Shown piece by piece: positions 1 to 10,257 of a stretch of 64,000 nucleotides of DNA. Position 1 is the stretch's first letter, and every line of letters begins with the position of its first letter. The DNA is from Tetramitus jugosus (lineage: Eukaryota > Heterolobosea > Eutetramitea > Acrasida > Vahlkampfiidae). The stretch is from NCBI GenBank assembly GCA_937625935.1, contig OW569382.1:248001-312000 (forward strand), in the 5' to 3' direction. The position numbers were made by a program, and so were the translations under genes. Below the pieces are notes generated by a model. That model was not told the origin of the DNA. It saw only the letters and a list, made by a program, of their open reading frames with translations, and did no database searches.

Positions 1-1
1 T

Positions 2-1573
2 TATGAAAACGTTGCTCCTTTGCTAGTATCTGAAAGTATTGATGACGAGTCTGATTGTCTCAATTCTATTTCCAGTGAACAAGAAATTCGAGCTTTAACA
101 CGTATGTGTATCGCAAACCATAAATTGAAGGGACAAGAGGATAGTACTCTTCAGGATTATATTGACAAGTTCACAAACATTGCAAACTCCACCATCCAAG
201 AACAAGTTGTCCGGATGCTTTTCAATATCGAGAGACTGTACAAAACGAGTGTTTCTAATTCTAAGGTGATTAATTTCTCCAATATGGAAGACCATTTATC
301 TCATATCAGATCTGAAATCGAGGAAAGAGTTGCATTCGATCCTAACATCGAAGATCGCGAATTACGAAACAATTTGATAAATCTCATCTACTGCTATGAT
401 GTGGAGGTGAAAGATAAGTTAAACCAAGAGAAAGAGAATTACATAGAACAATGCAGGCAACTTTTTGGTGACTTATGGAATTCAGAACGTATCTCTCTCA
501 AATCCTTCTTTGGGTTTTGGTCTGACAGCGACCATAAACACTACTTGAAAATTCTACATCAATCTAAAGCTGAATCTGATGTTTTGAGCTACAAACCAAT
601 GACCTACTTGGAATTATGTCAAAAGGAATTACCCCATAAATCTCAGAGCGATTTTCTACTGCATGATAAGTGGTACAGGCAGATACACAGTTTTTATACT
701 CAAAGAGTTCATACAATCAAAGGTTCCTACATTGAAAATATTAGACCAAGTGTAGTTGAAAATGCATGTGATGCCATCCTACAAGCAATTGATATTCACC
801 ACTTTGAAGAAATGAAACGGAAACAAGAATCTCAACAAAGAGAAGACAAGCGAAGAAGAGACGAAGAACTGTCTTATTTGAGGAAGCAAAAACTAGAGGA
901 ATTAGAGAAAAAGCTCCAAGAAACGAGAGAGAGGGAGAGAGAACATCTGGAACAAGAAGAGAAGCTAGCGCAAAGGGCTTTGCATGAGAGATTAGCACAA
1001 AAACAAAAGTTGATTAAATACAAAGAAAACGAGAGAAAACTAAAGCAGGAGATTGAAGACAACCGAGTAGCAGAAGAGAGAGAAAGAGTTAGAGAAAAGA
1101 AAGAACTCGAAAAGTATAATGCAGAGAGGGTTGCTTATCGAACGAATCAGACTCAATTAGCACAGGAAAGAAAATTCGAACTTCAACAACAAGGAATAGA
1201 GAAGGAACGAGAAGCACAGTACCAATTAGACAAATTGAGGGAAATAGTCAGACAAAAACTAAAGTTGGATTTAATAGAGACAGATATGGATAGATTGACA
1301 CAACCCACTGAATCATTGCACCATGCGCACCAACAACAAGTGATGGAAGTAGAGCAAAAGAAGAGGAATGCTGGTTCTCGTGGTGCTACAGGAGTGCATG
1401 GTTATACCACTGATGAGTTGATGAAAGACAAGAGGTTCAAGCTCAAAACCTTGCTAAGCGAAGTTGGACTTTTGCACTTCAATTATGCGAAAGAAGTAGT
1501 CATGACTGCAACTCCATTCAAGCCACCTCGAATCGATACATTCACTACAGATGAGCGACAACGGTTTCGTTAG
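2..1573 (+). CDS. coiled-coil protein, 5' part outside the window; possibly CCDC148-like
   Basis: The reading frame is open to the left edge, so the start codon lies outside the window; about 523 codons are visible up to the TAG stop. The first 260 residues are mixed helical sequence. Residues about 265-425 form a long highly charged coiled coil rich in Glu, Lys, Arg and Gln. The C-terminal 60 residues are distinct, with a KDKRFKL / LLSEVGLLHFNYAKE / FKPPRID pattern. That tail resembles, from memory, the end of CCDC148, a coiled-coil protein of ciliated eukaryotes, but this is a weak match by pattern only. The stop lies 45 bp from the stop of the convergent gene on the minus strand. Coding status is secure; identity is not. 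Confidence 0.75.
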   Translation, partial: YENVAPLLVSESIDDESDCLNSISSEQEIRALTRMCIANHKLKGQEDSTLQDYIDKFTNIANSTIQEQVVRMLFNIERLYKTSVSNSKVINFSNMEDHLSHIRSEIEERVAFDPNIEDRELRNNLINLIYCYDVEVKDKLNQEKENYIEQCRQLFGDLWNSERISLKSFFGFWSDSDHKHYLKILHQSKAESDVLSYKPMTYLELCQKELPHKSQSDFLLHDKWYRQIHSFYTQRVHTIKGSYIENIRPSVVENACDAILQAIDIHHFEEMKRKQESQQREDKRRRDEELSYLRKQKLEELEKKLQETREREREHLEQEEKLAQRALHERLAQKQKLIKYKENERKLKQEIEDNRVAEERERVREKKELEKYNAERVAYRTNQTQLAQERKFELQQQGIEKEREAQYQLDKLREIVRQKLKLDLIETDMDRLTQPTESLHHAHQQQVMEVEQKKRNAGSRGATGVHGYTTDELMKDKRFKLKTLLSEVGLLHFNYAKEVVMTATPFKPPRIDTFTTDERQRFR

Positions 1574-1618
1574 TGAACAAAACGTATCCATGAGTATATC
1601 ATGGCAGTATCGTTCCCC

Positions 1619-3022
1619 CTAAATGATACATGTTGCGCTTGTGATGTTTGTCCCAGATTCCGTCTTGGCCACACGATAAGTCTTGTAGCAATCGATTCCC
1701 TTCTGTTCTGAATCAAAGTAATACTGCTGAAACTTTTCGATTTGTTGTGTGTGGAACAGAGATCCCATAGTTGTCGTTATCTTGCCCTTCAGTGAATAAC
1801 CTTGCTGCGGTTTTCGCATAATCAAATCTTGAATCTGACAAAAGAAGGGAGACGTTTTCACATCGATATACGATTGAACGTAGAATTGTTGGCTGGACCA
1901 ACGAGGTATCGTATCACTCGCATTCCAATTGAACTCTATCGGTTGTTCAATAATGTAGGACAAAGAGAGCGTTGGATCATACAGAGTCAACTCTAGCTCC
2001 AGACTCTTCATCGCAACGCGAGCAATATTTGGATTGAAACAGTTGAGAGAGGTTTGTAAGCCGAGCCAACCATCGATAGGTAAATGATACACCTGTATCT
2101 GATCAATAAATATGAACGCCGACCGGAAAAAGAAGTAATATACACTCACAGACGCAATCAACAACATGAACAAGATACTGAGTACACTTGTGACACAAAA
2201 GGACCACTTCCATCGCTTGTTCTTCTTCATCTCCATCGATATCATGGCATTGTACTTGACAACATGTCTCTGTTCTTCAACGTCGTTCAACGTGGCAAGT
2301 GTTGTGTGCGATGGTCCCATGCGACGCCTCGGAGTTGCCATCATATCAGGATAGTATTCTTCATTATCGTCATTATTGTACGTATTGTTTGCATATTGAC
2401 TGTGGGTATCATTACCGTCTTGATCATGAGTCATTTGACTATTGTTATTGTCATTGTTATTGTTATTGCTCGGGTAATTGTGTGATTTACTACTAAATCT
2501 TCTCAATGATCTCTTATTCGTATACGTATGATAATATTCTTCTTCATCCGATGGATCACTACTCGTATTCCTTGCTCCCATCGATGCATAATACTTTTTA
2601 GTCGACGACGATGACGTTGACGCTGGCTGCTGTACATTATACTTGGTGGTGGCGGCGGCGGTTGACTGAGATGATACATCACTTGGCACCTGCACTACAC
2701 TACTCGAATTTTTTCGCTTGTGTTGACTCGCACTACTGTTGGCACTCTGAGGTGAAACAGCAGTGATTGCAGAGCTATTGCTCACAGCATGCACTCTCAT
2801 TTGTTGTTTAATGAGCAGAGAGGAACGTTCACTTTTTCTTTGAGAGGAGGAAGTAGCTGCATGGCTGTTACTGTTGATACTGTTAGCTACAGGTGTCGAA
2901 AAGGAAGAAGTGTTTGCTCCATAGTGATAATAAAAGGATTCATCATCAGTGTGATCGTCGTTGGTACTTGTTGCGAGGTCATTGGCAAAACTGTGTCGCA
3001 TACGCGCGATTCTATCCTCCAT
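1619..3022 (-). CDS. single-pass membrane protein with LEA2-like extracytoplasmic domain
   Basis: The protein has 467 residues; the start chosen is the first ATG (MEDRIARMRH), two codons inside a longer frame that opens with TTG. The N-terminal 260 residues are low-complexity, rich in Ser, Asn and Thr, with Asn runs, and probably cytosolic. A Lys/Trp-rich stretch precedes one strong membrane segment (residues about 273-297, SVLSILFMLLIASVSVYYFF). The remaining 170 residues look like a LEA2 (LEA14/NDR1-type) beta-sandwich: an amphipathic strand after the membrane, then an N-x-N region and alternating hydrophobic strands. This resembles plant NHL/HIN1 membrane proteins. The function in protists is unknown. 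The domain call is by pattern and moderately sure. Confidence 0.7.
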   Translation of the reverse strand: MEDRIARMRHSFANDLATSTNDDHTDDESFYYHYGANTSSFSTPVANSINSNSHAATSSSQRKSERSSLLIKQQMRVHAVSNSSAITAVSPQSANSSASQHKRKNSSSVVQVPSDVSSQSTAAATTKYNVQQPASTSSSSTKKYYASMGARNTSSDPSDEEEYYHTYTNKRSLRRFSSKSHNYPSNNNNNDNNNSQMTHDQDGNDTHSQYANNTYNNDDNEEYYPDMMATPRRRMGPSHTTLATLNDVEEQRHVVKYNAMISMEMKKNKRWKWSFCVTSVLSILFMLLIASVSVYYFFFRSAFIFIDQIQVYHLPIDGWLGLQTSLNCFNPNIARVAMKSLELELTLYDPTLSLSYIIEQPIEFNWNASDTIPRWSSQQFYVQSYIDVKTSPFFCQIQDLIMRKPQQGYSLKGKITTTMGSLFHTQQIEKFQQYYFDSEQKGIDCYKTYRVAKTESGTNITSATCII

Positions 3023-3243
3023 TCTCAAATCTCGTTATTGTTGTGTCTTCTCTGAGCTCACGCGTGTTTTCGTTCTTTGTTGAATGAGTTGGAATTGTTT
3101 GTTTCCGCTTTGGAACTTTTTTCTCCTTCAGCAGAATCAAATTTCCCGCCGATTGCATTGAAAACAGAAAACAACCAAATTTGAGTTCACAACAATTTCG
3201 TAGTACACTAGTGTAGAGAGAGCATATATATATATCATTCACA

Positions 3244-4426
3244 ATGTCAGAGGATAACGGTTTTGATTTGTATGGTGATGTGCTTGACACAACAGATAAC
3301 AACACCAATAGCACCCACCACCATCACCATCATTCCTATTCACAACAACATCAACAATTGTCTGATCCAAGACTTGCACCATCTCTCAATCATCAACATC
3401 CATCATCAACATCCTTCCACTCAAGTGTCGTTGTTCCATCCAACATTATCATTCAACAACAACAACAACAGCAACAACAAGCATCAACAGTTGCAAAAGC
3501 AGCAGTAACAGACAATTTTATAGAAGAAGCCAACAACAACAACAACATGTTGATTGATGTTGTTCCTGGATTGATCACTAGACGTCAAACACCGTTTCAA
3601 CAAGCACCCATGAATTGGTTACAACATAGTAGTTCATCATCCACGATGGATCATGATGCCACCGTGTATGTGTCCATTTCTGGATTGCACTGGTATACGA
3701 CGGATGCTTACATGGAGAATTTGTTAGGACAGTATGGAAAGGTTGTTCGATGTGATTTTTTAGAGGAGAAGACCAATGGAAAGTCAAAGGGGTACGTGTT
3801 TGTTGTGTTGCTGCAATATTTTTCATTACATTTAATTTAACTCCAACATGTGTGTATGTGTGCGTGTATGTAGTGCCTTGTGTTGTGAGTATGCAACGTT
3901 GGAGGCTGCCAACTTGGCAAAGAATAACTTGAATGGCGCGTTTATACAGGGAGTGCCCATTACGGCTTCTTTTTCATCCAATTATCCAAATTCAAGGTAT
4001 GGTATCGGAGGAGAAGCATTGGTATCTAGTGGTGGTGGAGGTGGTGGATCAGGAAGCTATCATGGTGGTGGTGGTGGCAGTCGTAATCAGGGTGGACGCT
4101 CAACCGGACGTGGTGGCGGTTCAAAATCATCGTCATTCAGATCTGACTCCCATTCAACGATGGATCATGATCGTGATCGCCATGATGACGCACAACAAGA
4201 ATATTTCAGTAATGACAAGAACGAGTACAACAAGAGATCGAGGTCAGATGACAATAGAAGATCAGATTATTATGATGACCATCATCGATATAGAAGTAGT
4301 CGAAGAAGTAATGAAAGAGAGGATCGATATAGAGACAGTGACAGCAGAGGAAACAAAAGCCATGGTACTCGTGAGAGAAGTCCCTCTGATCGAAGAAGCA
4401 GTGGTGGTCATCGAAATCGAAGATAA
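3244..4426 (+). CDS. CPSF6-like RNA-binding protein (cleavage factor Im 68-kDa type)
   Basis: Two exons, 3244-3791 and 3874-4426, join to 366 residues across an intron (GTACGT...TATGTAG) that splits the RRM. The first 135 residues are rich in His, Gln, Asn and Ser. One RRM follows (about 140-215), with RNP2-like VYVSISGLHWYTT and the loop EEKTNGKSKG before RNP1. The LHWYTTD and TNGKSKG signatures are closest to the RRM of CPSF6/CPSF7, the large subunit of cleavage factor Im in pre-mRNA 3'-end processing. A Gly-rich linker follows, then a tail of Arg with Ser, Asp and Glu, comparable to the RS-like tail of CPSF6. Without the intron the frame ends inside the RRM, which supports the splice. An SR-type or other hnRNP assignment is possible. 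Confidence 0.75.
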
Positions 4427-4525
4427 ACAACAGTTGCCAATTCGAGCGTGATTGATGGAAAGCACACGAGACATTGTATATGCACAAAGTGTGAAAGAAA
4501 TTCAAAAATGTGGAGTTTCGAATGT

Positions 4526-5314
4526 TTATTCATTCCGCTTTCTCTTACCTGTCATTTGCTTGGTATTGGATGACTCGCTGTTGTTCGATTTTTTGGTGGC
4601 TGCATCACTTGCATTGGTTGATTTTCTGACTTTGACTCTCGATTTCTTTGCTGTTTTAGTAGCGGCAGAGTCATTCTTGATGGTCGTGGCAACTGCAACA
4701 GATCCAGTGGTGGATGTTGGCTGCGTTCTGTTCATTTGATGCACTTTGACCTTGTTGGACAAGTGCTGTTGAATGGCACTCAATGGTGAAGACTGAAACA
4801 CTGGATGCTCAAATACATTTTGTAATTGTTGCACTTCTGAAGACAATAGTTTTGCACGTTTCTTGGACGTCAGTCGCTTCTTCTTCTGTCCTTCGAGCTT
4901 TTGTTTCTCCAATAGTTCTCTCTGCTTGATTTTTCCATCTTCAGAGTGTAGCAAAGATGAAATTGCACCAAACGAAAACTTGGACTCATCATTTGCATCC
5001 ACAGCACCATGATTTGCATCGCTCATGTCGCTTGCTTTTTTGAATTTGGCTTGTTGTGCCTCAAGCTTTTGAAGAAATTCTTCTCTCTTTGATTTCGATT
5101 CGACTCTCTTCATCTTCCTTCTCTTGTTTCTCGACATGGGAACTTTGGAAGATGCAGCACTTGATGTTTCCTTTCTGTTGTTGAGTGATGATGCAGCATC
5201 GTCGCTGTTTTCTTCTTGCGCTTGTTGCTCTTCTTTTTCTCTGGTGGAAATCTCTTCCTGAGTCTCAATTTTTTCAAATGTATTGTCTGCTGCTAACTTT
5301 CTTCTCTTTGCCAT
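4526..5314 (-). CDS. SLX9: SLX9/FAM207A-like ribosome biogenesis protein
   Basis: The protein has 262 residues and begins MAKRRKLAAD. It is very basic, with several nuclear-localisation-like clusters (NKRRKMKR, KKKRLTSKKRAK). The recognisable part is residues about 165-200: an acidic-hydrophobic helix then HPVFQSSPLSAIQQHL. That matches the C-terminal SLX9/FAM207A motif, in which a helix is followed by a P-x-[FY]-x-x-[ST]-P-L-x-A-I core. SLX9 is a nucleolar factor for 18S rRNA and 40S maturation. The tail after residue 200 is low-complexity Ser/Thr/Lys. The gene converges with the CPSF6-like gene and diverges from the shugoshin gene. Confidence 0.7.
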   Translation of the reverse strand: MAKRRKLAADNTFEKIETQEEISTREKEEQQAQEENSDDAASSLNNRKETSSAASSKVPMSRNKRRKMKRVESKSKREEFLQKLEAQQAKFKKASDMSDANHGAVDANDESKFSFGAISSLLHSEDGKIKQRELLEKQKLEGQKKKRLTSKKRAKLLSSEVQQLQNVFEHPVFQSSPLSAIQQHLSNKVKVHQMNRTQPTSTTGSVAVATTIKNDSAATKTAKKSRVKVRKSTNASDAATKKSNNSESSNTKQMTGKRKRNE

Positions 5315-5478
5315 CTTTTTGTGTGTTTGTCTTTCGAATTGTTTTGTGTGAATTTTTTCGTTGAGACTTCAAGTTGCATTTTTTTCCCTCCAAAAAAGCA
5401 AGTTTGGGAGTTACAGAAAAAACTGGAAGTGCCCTTGGAAGCAAAGTTTCTCATATGATTAAAACCATCGACGTTTGA

Positions 5479-6452
5479 ATGAATAGTACGACAACAAAGG
5501 GTAGCAAAAAACAAAAAGCTCATGTTTCTTTTCAAGCGAGCACTTCAGAGCAAACACAATTGGTAGGTTTCGAAAATGGTGTCAGAATTACTGTTGTTGG
5601 GATCGTTCATTTTACTCTATCGTTATTTAATTATCTAATCAGACACGAGTTGCTCTACGAGAAGTAACAAACAAGGTACCAGAAGATGCAATGGACACAA
5701 AGAATAGACAAATTGCGTATCTTCAACAACAAATAGCTGAATGTAAGGTTATTGGTTTTCATTCTTTGCACGTTCTATCCTGAGGGTATTCTCTGTTATA
5801 ACTCTCTTGAATTATCGAAGTAAAACGAAGGACCTCTGAAACAAATAATAATATTATTCAAAAGAATGTGAGACTCTCTCGACAATTGACTATCGTTGCT
5901 TCTGAGAGAGATTTGCTAAAAGAAACAGTCGAAGAGTTGAAATTAGAGAATGCTCTTTACAAAGGACGGACTGAAGAGTTGCAGCGAATAATTCAAACAT
6001 TGTTGGTTAACTTGAGAAGTAGGGATAATTTGAATGAAACTTACCAAACATCTTCGATCGCACAACCACATTTGGAACTCAATCGAGAACCAACTCCCCC
6101 AAAAGACAATGAGTTTACAGAAGAGCCTCGAAGAAGGACGCTAAGCTTAAATTCAACTGAATCTCTTACTCATTCGTCTTTCGAATCCCTTGAAAGAACA
6201 GAACAAGAACTGCCTGGAGATTCTGAAGCAGACCAGGATGATCGAGGGAACATGGATGAACCAATGAACCAATCAACAGCACATCGACCCAGAAGAAATT
6301 GTACAGCCATGAAGAAGAGATACATAGAACCGAATTCGAGGTCAAAATTGAGAAGGGGTGACGCTAACACGTTTGGCATAAACGATGTCACGAAACTGTA
6401 CAAGTGCTTTGATAAAGTAATACACAAAAAAAGGAAGAATTCTCTGAAGTGA
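5479..6452 (+). CDS. SGO1: shugoshin-like protein
   Basis: Three exons, 5479-5562, 5643-5742 and 5821-6452, give 271 residues; splice sites are GTAGGT/CAG and GTAAGG/GAAG and all phases agree. An N-terminal coiled coil spans the exon junctions to residue about 120, including LKETVEELKLENALYKGRTE. The middle is acidic and Ser/Thr-rich. Near the C terminus lies a basic motif, RPRRNC...KRYIEP...KLRRGD. It fits the shugoshin C-terminal box (RR-S-x-R ... Y-x-E-P-x-x-x-x-K-[LM]-R-R) that binds phosphorylated histone H2A at centromeres. The length and the coiled-coil plus basic-box layout are typical for this poorly conserved family, which protects centromeric cohesin with PP2A. The tail after the box is about 33 residues. 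Confidence 0.7.
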
Positions 6453-6457
6453 ATAAT

Positions 6458-9220
6458 TTACAATACACCATATTTGTCAATAAGGAATTGTTTGTCGTCT
6501 CTCTCAAGCTTTGCATCGGCTTCAGCAGTGACCATTCTTGTTCTAAACATTTGAAGTCTCATGAACAAGAAATATGATAACAAAGCCATAATTATTGTCG
6601 TGATGGCGAGAGTTATTGGATGAAAGACATAAAAGGTTGCCAAGTACCAATATTTTCGAAGATTGTCCACATTTTTGAATACGACATTATTATTCCATGA
6701 TCGAGCCATCATATCCACAGGCGTCAAACGTTCGCTGTTCATGTGAGGTCCACATTCATCAGCAGTCCTCAATAAAAACACGACTGCAGGCACTATACTA
6801 AGTATCATTGTAATGAAGAGAAGCAAATGATTATAGGGAGAGCTCCTTCCATCAATCTCTGGATTGGTAGGAAATTTGCACATCAACATCATCGTGAAAT
6901 ACTTTGTATAGAACAGTATAACAGATGACAACACTCCTAGCAAAGGGATCATCGGAGACATGATCGATCCAATCCAAATGATTGATTGACGATACATAAG
7001 TTCGATTACATTCGTATGAATTTCAAACTCTAGCAAGGCTTTGTTGTGAGCAGATCTTCTCTTTGTTTCGATTTGAATCTTAGACCCTTCGCTATTTCTT
7101 CTGAACCATCGCCTTCTTCTCACACCCTTTGATTCTTCATTTTCTGATGCTGATGTATTGTCAACAATAGTTTGAATTGCCTCTGTCACTCCTTCTTGTG
7201 TACTAACTGCAAATATTCCTTGTTTTTTAATAGTTTCGACAGCAGTCTTTTGTTTCAACCGATACACGACTTCTTCATCTTCATCTTCTTTCACAAACAA
7301 CCTCATCCCTTGGTAGAAAACAAATGTACCAACAACAGTGAACAGCCAAGACAATACAAAGTCAATGAGAAGCATTTGCCAGAACAGCAAGCCCGCTTCG
7401 TTGGCTATACACTTGTTTGGCTTCAGAACATTTGTTTGTTTGATTAACTTGTTGGGATACAATACTCTAATCATCAACGCAACTGTAGTACTCATCTTGA
7501 CGAAGAAAATCCTCAGGATGATATTGTTGTTAGTGGTGGCCATACTTTCATAATCCTCCAGGTAGACTAAAAACTTCAAAACTAGTGGGAAGACAGCATT
7601 GATTGCGGATGTAATGATTGAAGTGGTATAAGCGAACTTGGTATTAATTTCATCGTAGTAGTACGCAACAAAGCCGACTGCAACAGGGGCACCAATAATA
7701 AGAATTAGGGACAGTACTATCCCAACTATTCTCCGAATAATCAATATGACTAGCTCTTTCTTGGACTTCTTCTTGCTCCGTTTCTCAAGCAATTCATCAT
7801 GTTTTAATCTTTCCTTCAACATATTTGCAATGCTTCTTTTCATTTGATCGACCGACTTTTCCTCTGAAGTGTTGTGGTCCCACATATTGAATACGCAGTT
7901 GACATAGAAATAGGAGGTACCAACCAAGGAACTTACTCTACGTAATCTCTTACCAATTGCATGTACAATGATTATTAGAGACACGATAAAGTAGCAAATG
8001 ATCGCCATAGGATGGAAGAATGTAAAGCTCCAATGAAGTTTCCCGAACAAATAGGAAAAACTTGCTGGATAAGCTCCATAGAAGAACCAGGAGTAATGTC
8101 CAATGATGCTCCCGTCTAATCCAATTATTCCAGAGAGAAAATCTACTGTCCAATTGTTCCAACCTCGAAAACCGATAAACCAAGGAAGAATCAAGAGTAA
8201 AAACATGATCACGAATGTCACAATATTCATATAGATAATAGATACAAAAAACTCGTAAAATGAAGCAATTCCACTTCCAAAGTTCTTTTCTACCAAGCGA
8301 ACAGTGCTCTTAAAAGGTCTGATTTTGTTCAAGAAGACCATGTATTTCCTTCCACCTAAGTACCTTTTGGCAGTATTCCAACTCTTTCGAATAAAAGTTA
8401 TTATTTTGGAATTGGATTTAATCTCTTCCTCTGCAGTGTTGGTCTGGATTGTGTATCGTCTGATGTACTCTCTTAGCTTATGTTTATCCTTTAATAACTC
8501 ATACCTCTCCTCTCTCTCTATCATCTGTTGATACTTTAACAATCTGTAATTCTGAGAGTAATCTTGTGAGACAACCTCATTTTCTATAACAGGACAGGAG
8601 GGAATCGGATGGTCTGTGCTAAGAGACTTTTCTCCAATTGATGTCATTTTGCTTATTTCTAGATGAGCAATATGAGGATTAAACTCTGGTTTATCCACTC
8701 CTCCATGATACTCATCCATTGGTACAGGATCAGCTTCATGTGTCCATTTTCCATCTTCCATCTGTTCGTTCTTTCGAAATATACCAGGAGAAGTTTGGTC
8801 AACATTCTCCATTTCAATTTCATTGAACGGAAACGGATTGTTGCCACCGTAGTCATGCATGGCAAAGGTAATAGAGCTTGGAGATGTAATGTTTAAGAGT
8901 GGTCCTCCGCTGTTCGCATAGGCAGGTGGGTGTATATTGCTCAGCGATGGAACTGAAATGTTATGATGAGATTGAGAAGCATTATTGGGAATAATTACAA
9001 TTTCTTCATCGGTGTCCGACCCACTGGAATCAGATATTTCAATGCCCCATTCGCTAGGATTTTCAACAGAATTGATTCTTGTCCTTGCCTCCACTCTTCT
9101 TTGATGCTCTTCTATGGCTGCCTGTATCTCTCTCAAGTTTGGAACTCTATTGGAGTAGACAGAGTTCCTAGTGTCATTGAAAGACCTGGGAGAATCGCGA
9201 GGTAGATTTTTATCAGACAT
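6458..9220 (-). CDS. transmembrane channel-like (TMC) family protein
   Basis: The protein has 920 residues with an ATG start (MSDKNLPRDS). The N-terminal 300 residues are soluble and acidic/Ser-rich. About ten membrane segments follow from residue 325 to the end. TMC-type features are RPFKSTVRLVEKNFGSG just before the first segment, a W-D box (FNMWDHNTSEE) in the loop after the third, and the TMC signature region with an invariant-like Cys (NKCIANEAGLLFWQMLLIDF) followed by QSIIWIGSIMSPMIPLL. TMC proteins form mechanosensory cation channels in animals and belong to the TMEM16/OSCA superfamily. A long charged cytosolic loop (about 650-730) separates the last two blocks. The stop is 5 bp from the shugoshin stop, so the genes are tail to tail. 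Confidence 0.85.
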   Translation of the reverse strand: MSDKNLPRDSPRSFNDTRNSVYSNRVPNLREIQAAIEEHQRRVEARTRINSVENPSEWGIEISDSSGSDTDEEIVIIPNNASQSHHNISVPSLSNIHPPAYANSGGPLLNITSPSSITFAMHDYGGNNPFPFNEIEMENVDQTSPGIFRKNEQMEDGKWTHEADPVPMDEYHGGVDKPEFNPHIAHLEISKMTSIGEKSLSTDHPIPSCPVIENEVVSQDYSQNYRLLKYQQMIEREERYELLKDKHKLREYIRRYTIQTNTAEEEIKSNSKIITFIRKSWNTAKRYLGGRKYMVFLNKIRPFKSTVRLVEKNFGSGIASFYEFFVSIIYMNIVTFVIMFLLLILPWFIGFRGWNNWTVDFLSGIIGLDGSIIGHYSWFFYGAYPASFSYLFGKLHWSFTFFHPMAIICYFIVSLIIIVHAIGKRLRRVSSLVGTSYFYVNCVFNMWDHNTSEEKSVDQMKRSIANMLKERLKHDELLEKRSKKKSKKELVILIIRRIVGIVLSLILIIGAPVAVGFVAYYYDEINTKFAYTTSIITSAINAVFPLVLKFLVYLEDYESMATTNNNIILRIFFVKMSTTVALMIRVLYPNKLIKQTNVLKPNKCIANEAGLLFWQMLLIDFVLSWLFTVVGTFVFYQGMRLFVKEDEDEEVVYRLKQKTAVETIKKQGIFAVSTQEGVTEAIQTIVDNTSASENEESKGVRRRRWFRRNSEGSKIQIETKRRSAHNKALLEFEIHTNVIELMYRQSIIWIGSIMSPMIPLLGVLSSVILFYTKYFTMMLMCKFPTNPEIDGRSSPYNHLLLFITMILSIVPAVVFLLRTADECGPHMNSERLTPVDMMARSWNNNVVFKNVDNLRKYWYLATFYVFHPITLAITTIIMALLSYFLFMRLQMFRTRMVTAEADAKLERDDKQFLIDKYGVL

Positions 9221-9428
9221 CTCAGACTTCGTTTTGTTCTTGTTCTTCGTTTGAGATTTAATGGGAAAAGATTTTTCCTAAGAAGGGAGCTCCCTTCTAA
9301 CTGCAATGGAGCCTTTCAACAGTAGTTGAATACTGAACGGTTGTCATTTTCTCCGTCAAGGCGCCAAAGAACTGACATCAAGTTCCGATCTCACTTTCTC
9401 TTCTCAGAAAAACGACGAAAAAAACCAA

Positions 9429-10052
9429 ATGAAAAGCGCGCGAACCTTGGCCGTCGTAGTGGTGCTTGTTTTGCTACTTCAAGCAATGATTACGACAATC
9501 ATCGCTGATTCATCGCAAATCTATCAAAACTGCTCTCAACTCTACCGAACACAATACAAGTGTCAATATCCATCTTTATCGAAACGAACATTCGAGTACA
9601 AGAATTGTCCCTCCAATGGAACACTCCTTGTTCGATGCTATCCAATACTAGGCGTCAACTGTACGATTGATGGAGACTCGTTTGAAGTGTTTGACGATGA
9701 ACAGACAACAACAGACGAAGCGCTGTCCACTCTTGTCAATACGAACATTTATTTTTTGAAACCAATTTCCTGTGTTTACACAAATGGCGCCAAATTTTTT
9801 GTAGCATTGGGTTTGAGTATCTTTTTGGGTATATGTGGAGTGGATCGGTGTTATCTGGGTTATTGGGGACTCGGTGTCTTCAAGTTGTTTACGATCGGAG
9901 GATTCGGTGTTTGGTGGATGATTGACTTGATGTTAATTAGTATGCAATTTTTGGGTCCGAATGATGGTAGTTCCTATGTCGTGGGTTACAATGGACCACG
10001 AACAAGTGCCATGTACCGAACGAATGAAACACTTGTGGTCAACTTTGGTTGA
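9429..10052 (+). CDS. TM2D1: TM2 domain-containing protein, TM2D1-like
   Basis: The protein has 207 residues. It has a clear signal peptide (residues 1-27, hydrophobic VVVVLVLLLQAMITTII) and then a Cys-rich lumenal region with eight Cys and N-glycosylation sequons. The TM2 domain (about 118-170) is two membrane segments joined by a short turn, with the typical FLGICGVDRCYLGYWGLG and the second-helix GFGVWWMIDLMLISMQ. The tail GPNDGSSYVVGYNGPR is close to the end of animal TM2D1 (beta-amyloid-binding protein). TM2D1-3 are conserved in animals and act near Notch signalling and phagocytosis; the role in protists is unknown. Divergent from the TMC gene, 208 bp between starts. Confidence 0.88.
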   Translation: MKSARTLAVVVVLVLLLQAMITTIIADSSQIYQNCSQLYRTQYKCQYPSLSKRTFEYKNCPSNGTLLVRCYPILGVNCTIDGDSFEVFDDEQTTTDEALSTLVNTNIYFLKPISCVYTNGAKFFVALGLSIFLGICGVDRCYLGYWGLGVFKLFTIGGFGVWWMIDLMLISMQFLGPNDGSSYVVGYNGPRTSAMYRTNETLVVNFG

Positions 10053-10257
10053 AAGGATGGAAGATTTCAGGAATGTTGAAACCAACAACAATTCATTTAT
10101 TTCAACGATAGAGTGAGGAGAGAATTGCTTTCAGAGACAATTGCACATACCACCATTTAACTGATGACATCTGTGCATCAATAGCAATTGCAGATGGCTG
10201 TGTGACAGAATCAAACTAAAAAAGTACAAGACAAAATGGTCACGTAAATAAACACGA

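Noticed and set aside
2084-2496. Plus-strand frames rich in Ile/Val and Tyr/Cys
   Set aside because: Antisense shadows of the Asn-rich part of the LEA2-like gene.
4206-4474. Minus-strand frames opposite the RS-like tail of the CPSF6-like gene
   Set aside because: Antisense of Arg/Asp/Ser repeats; no independent evidence.
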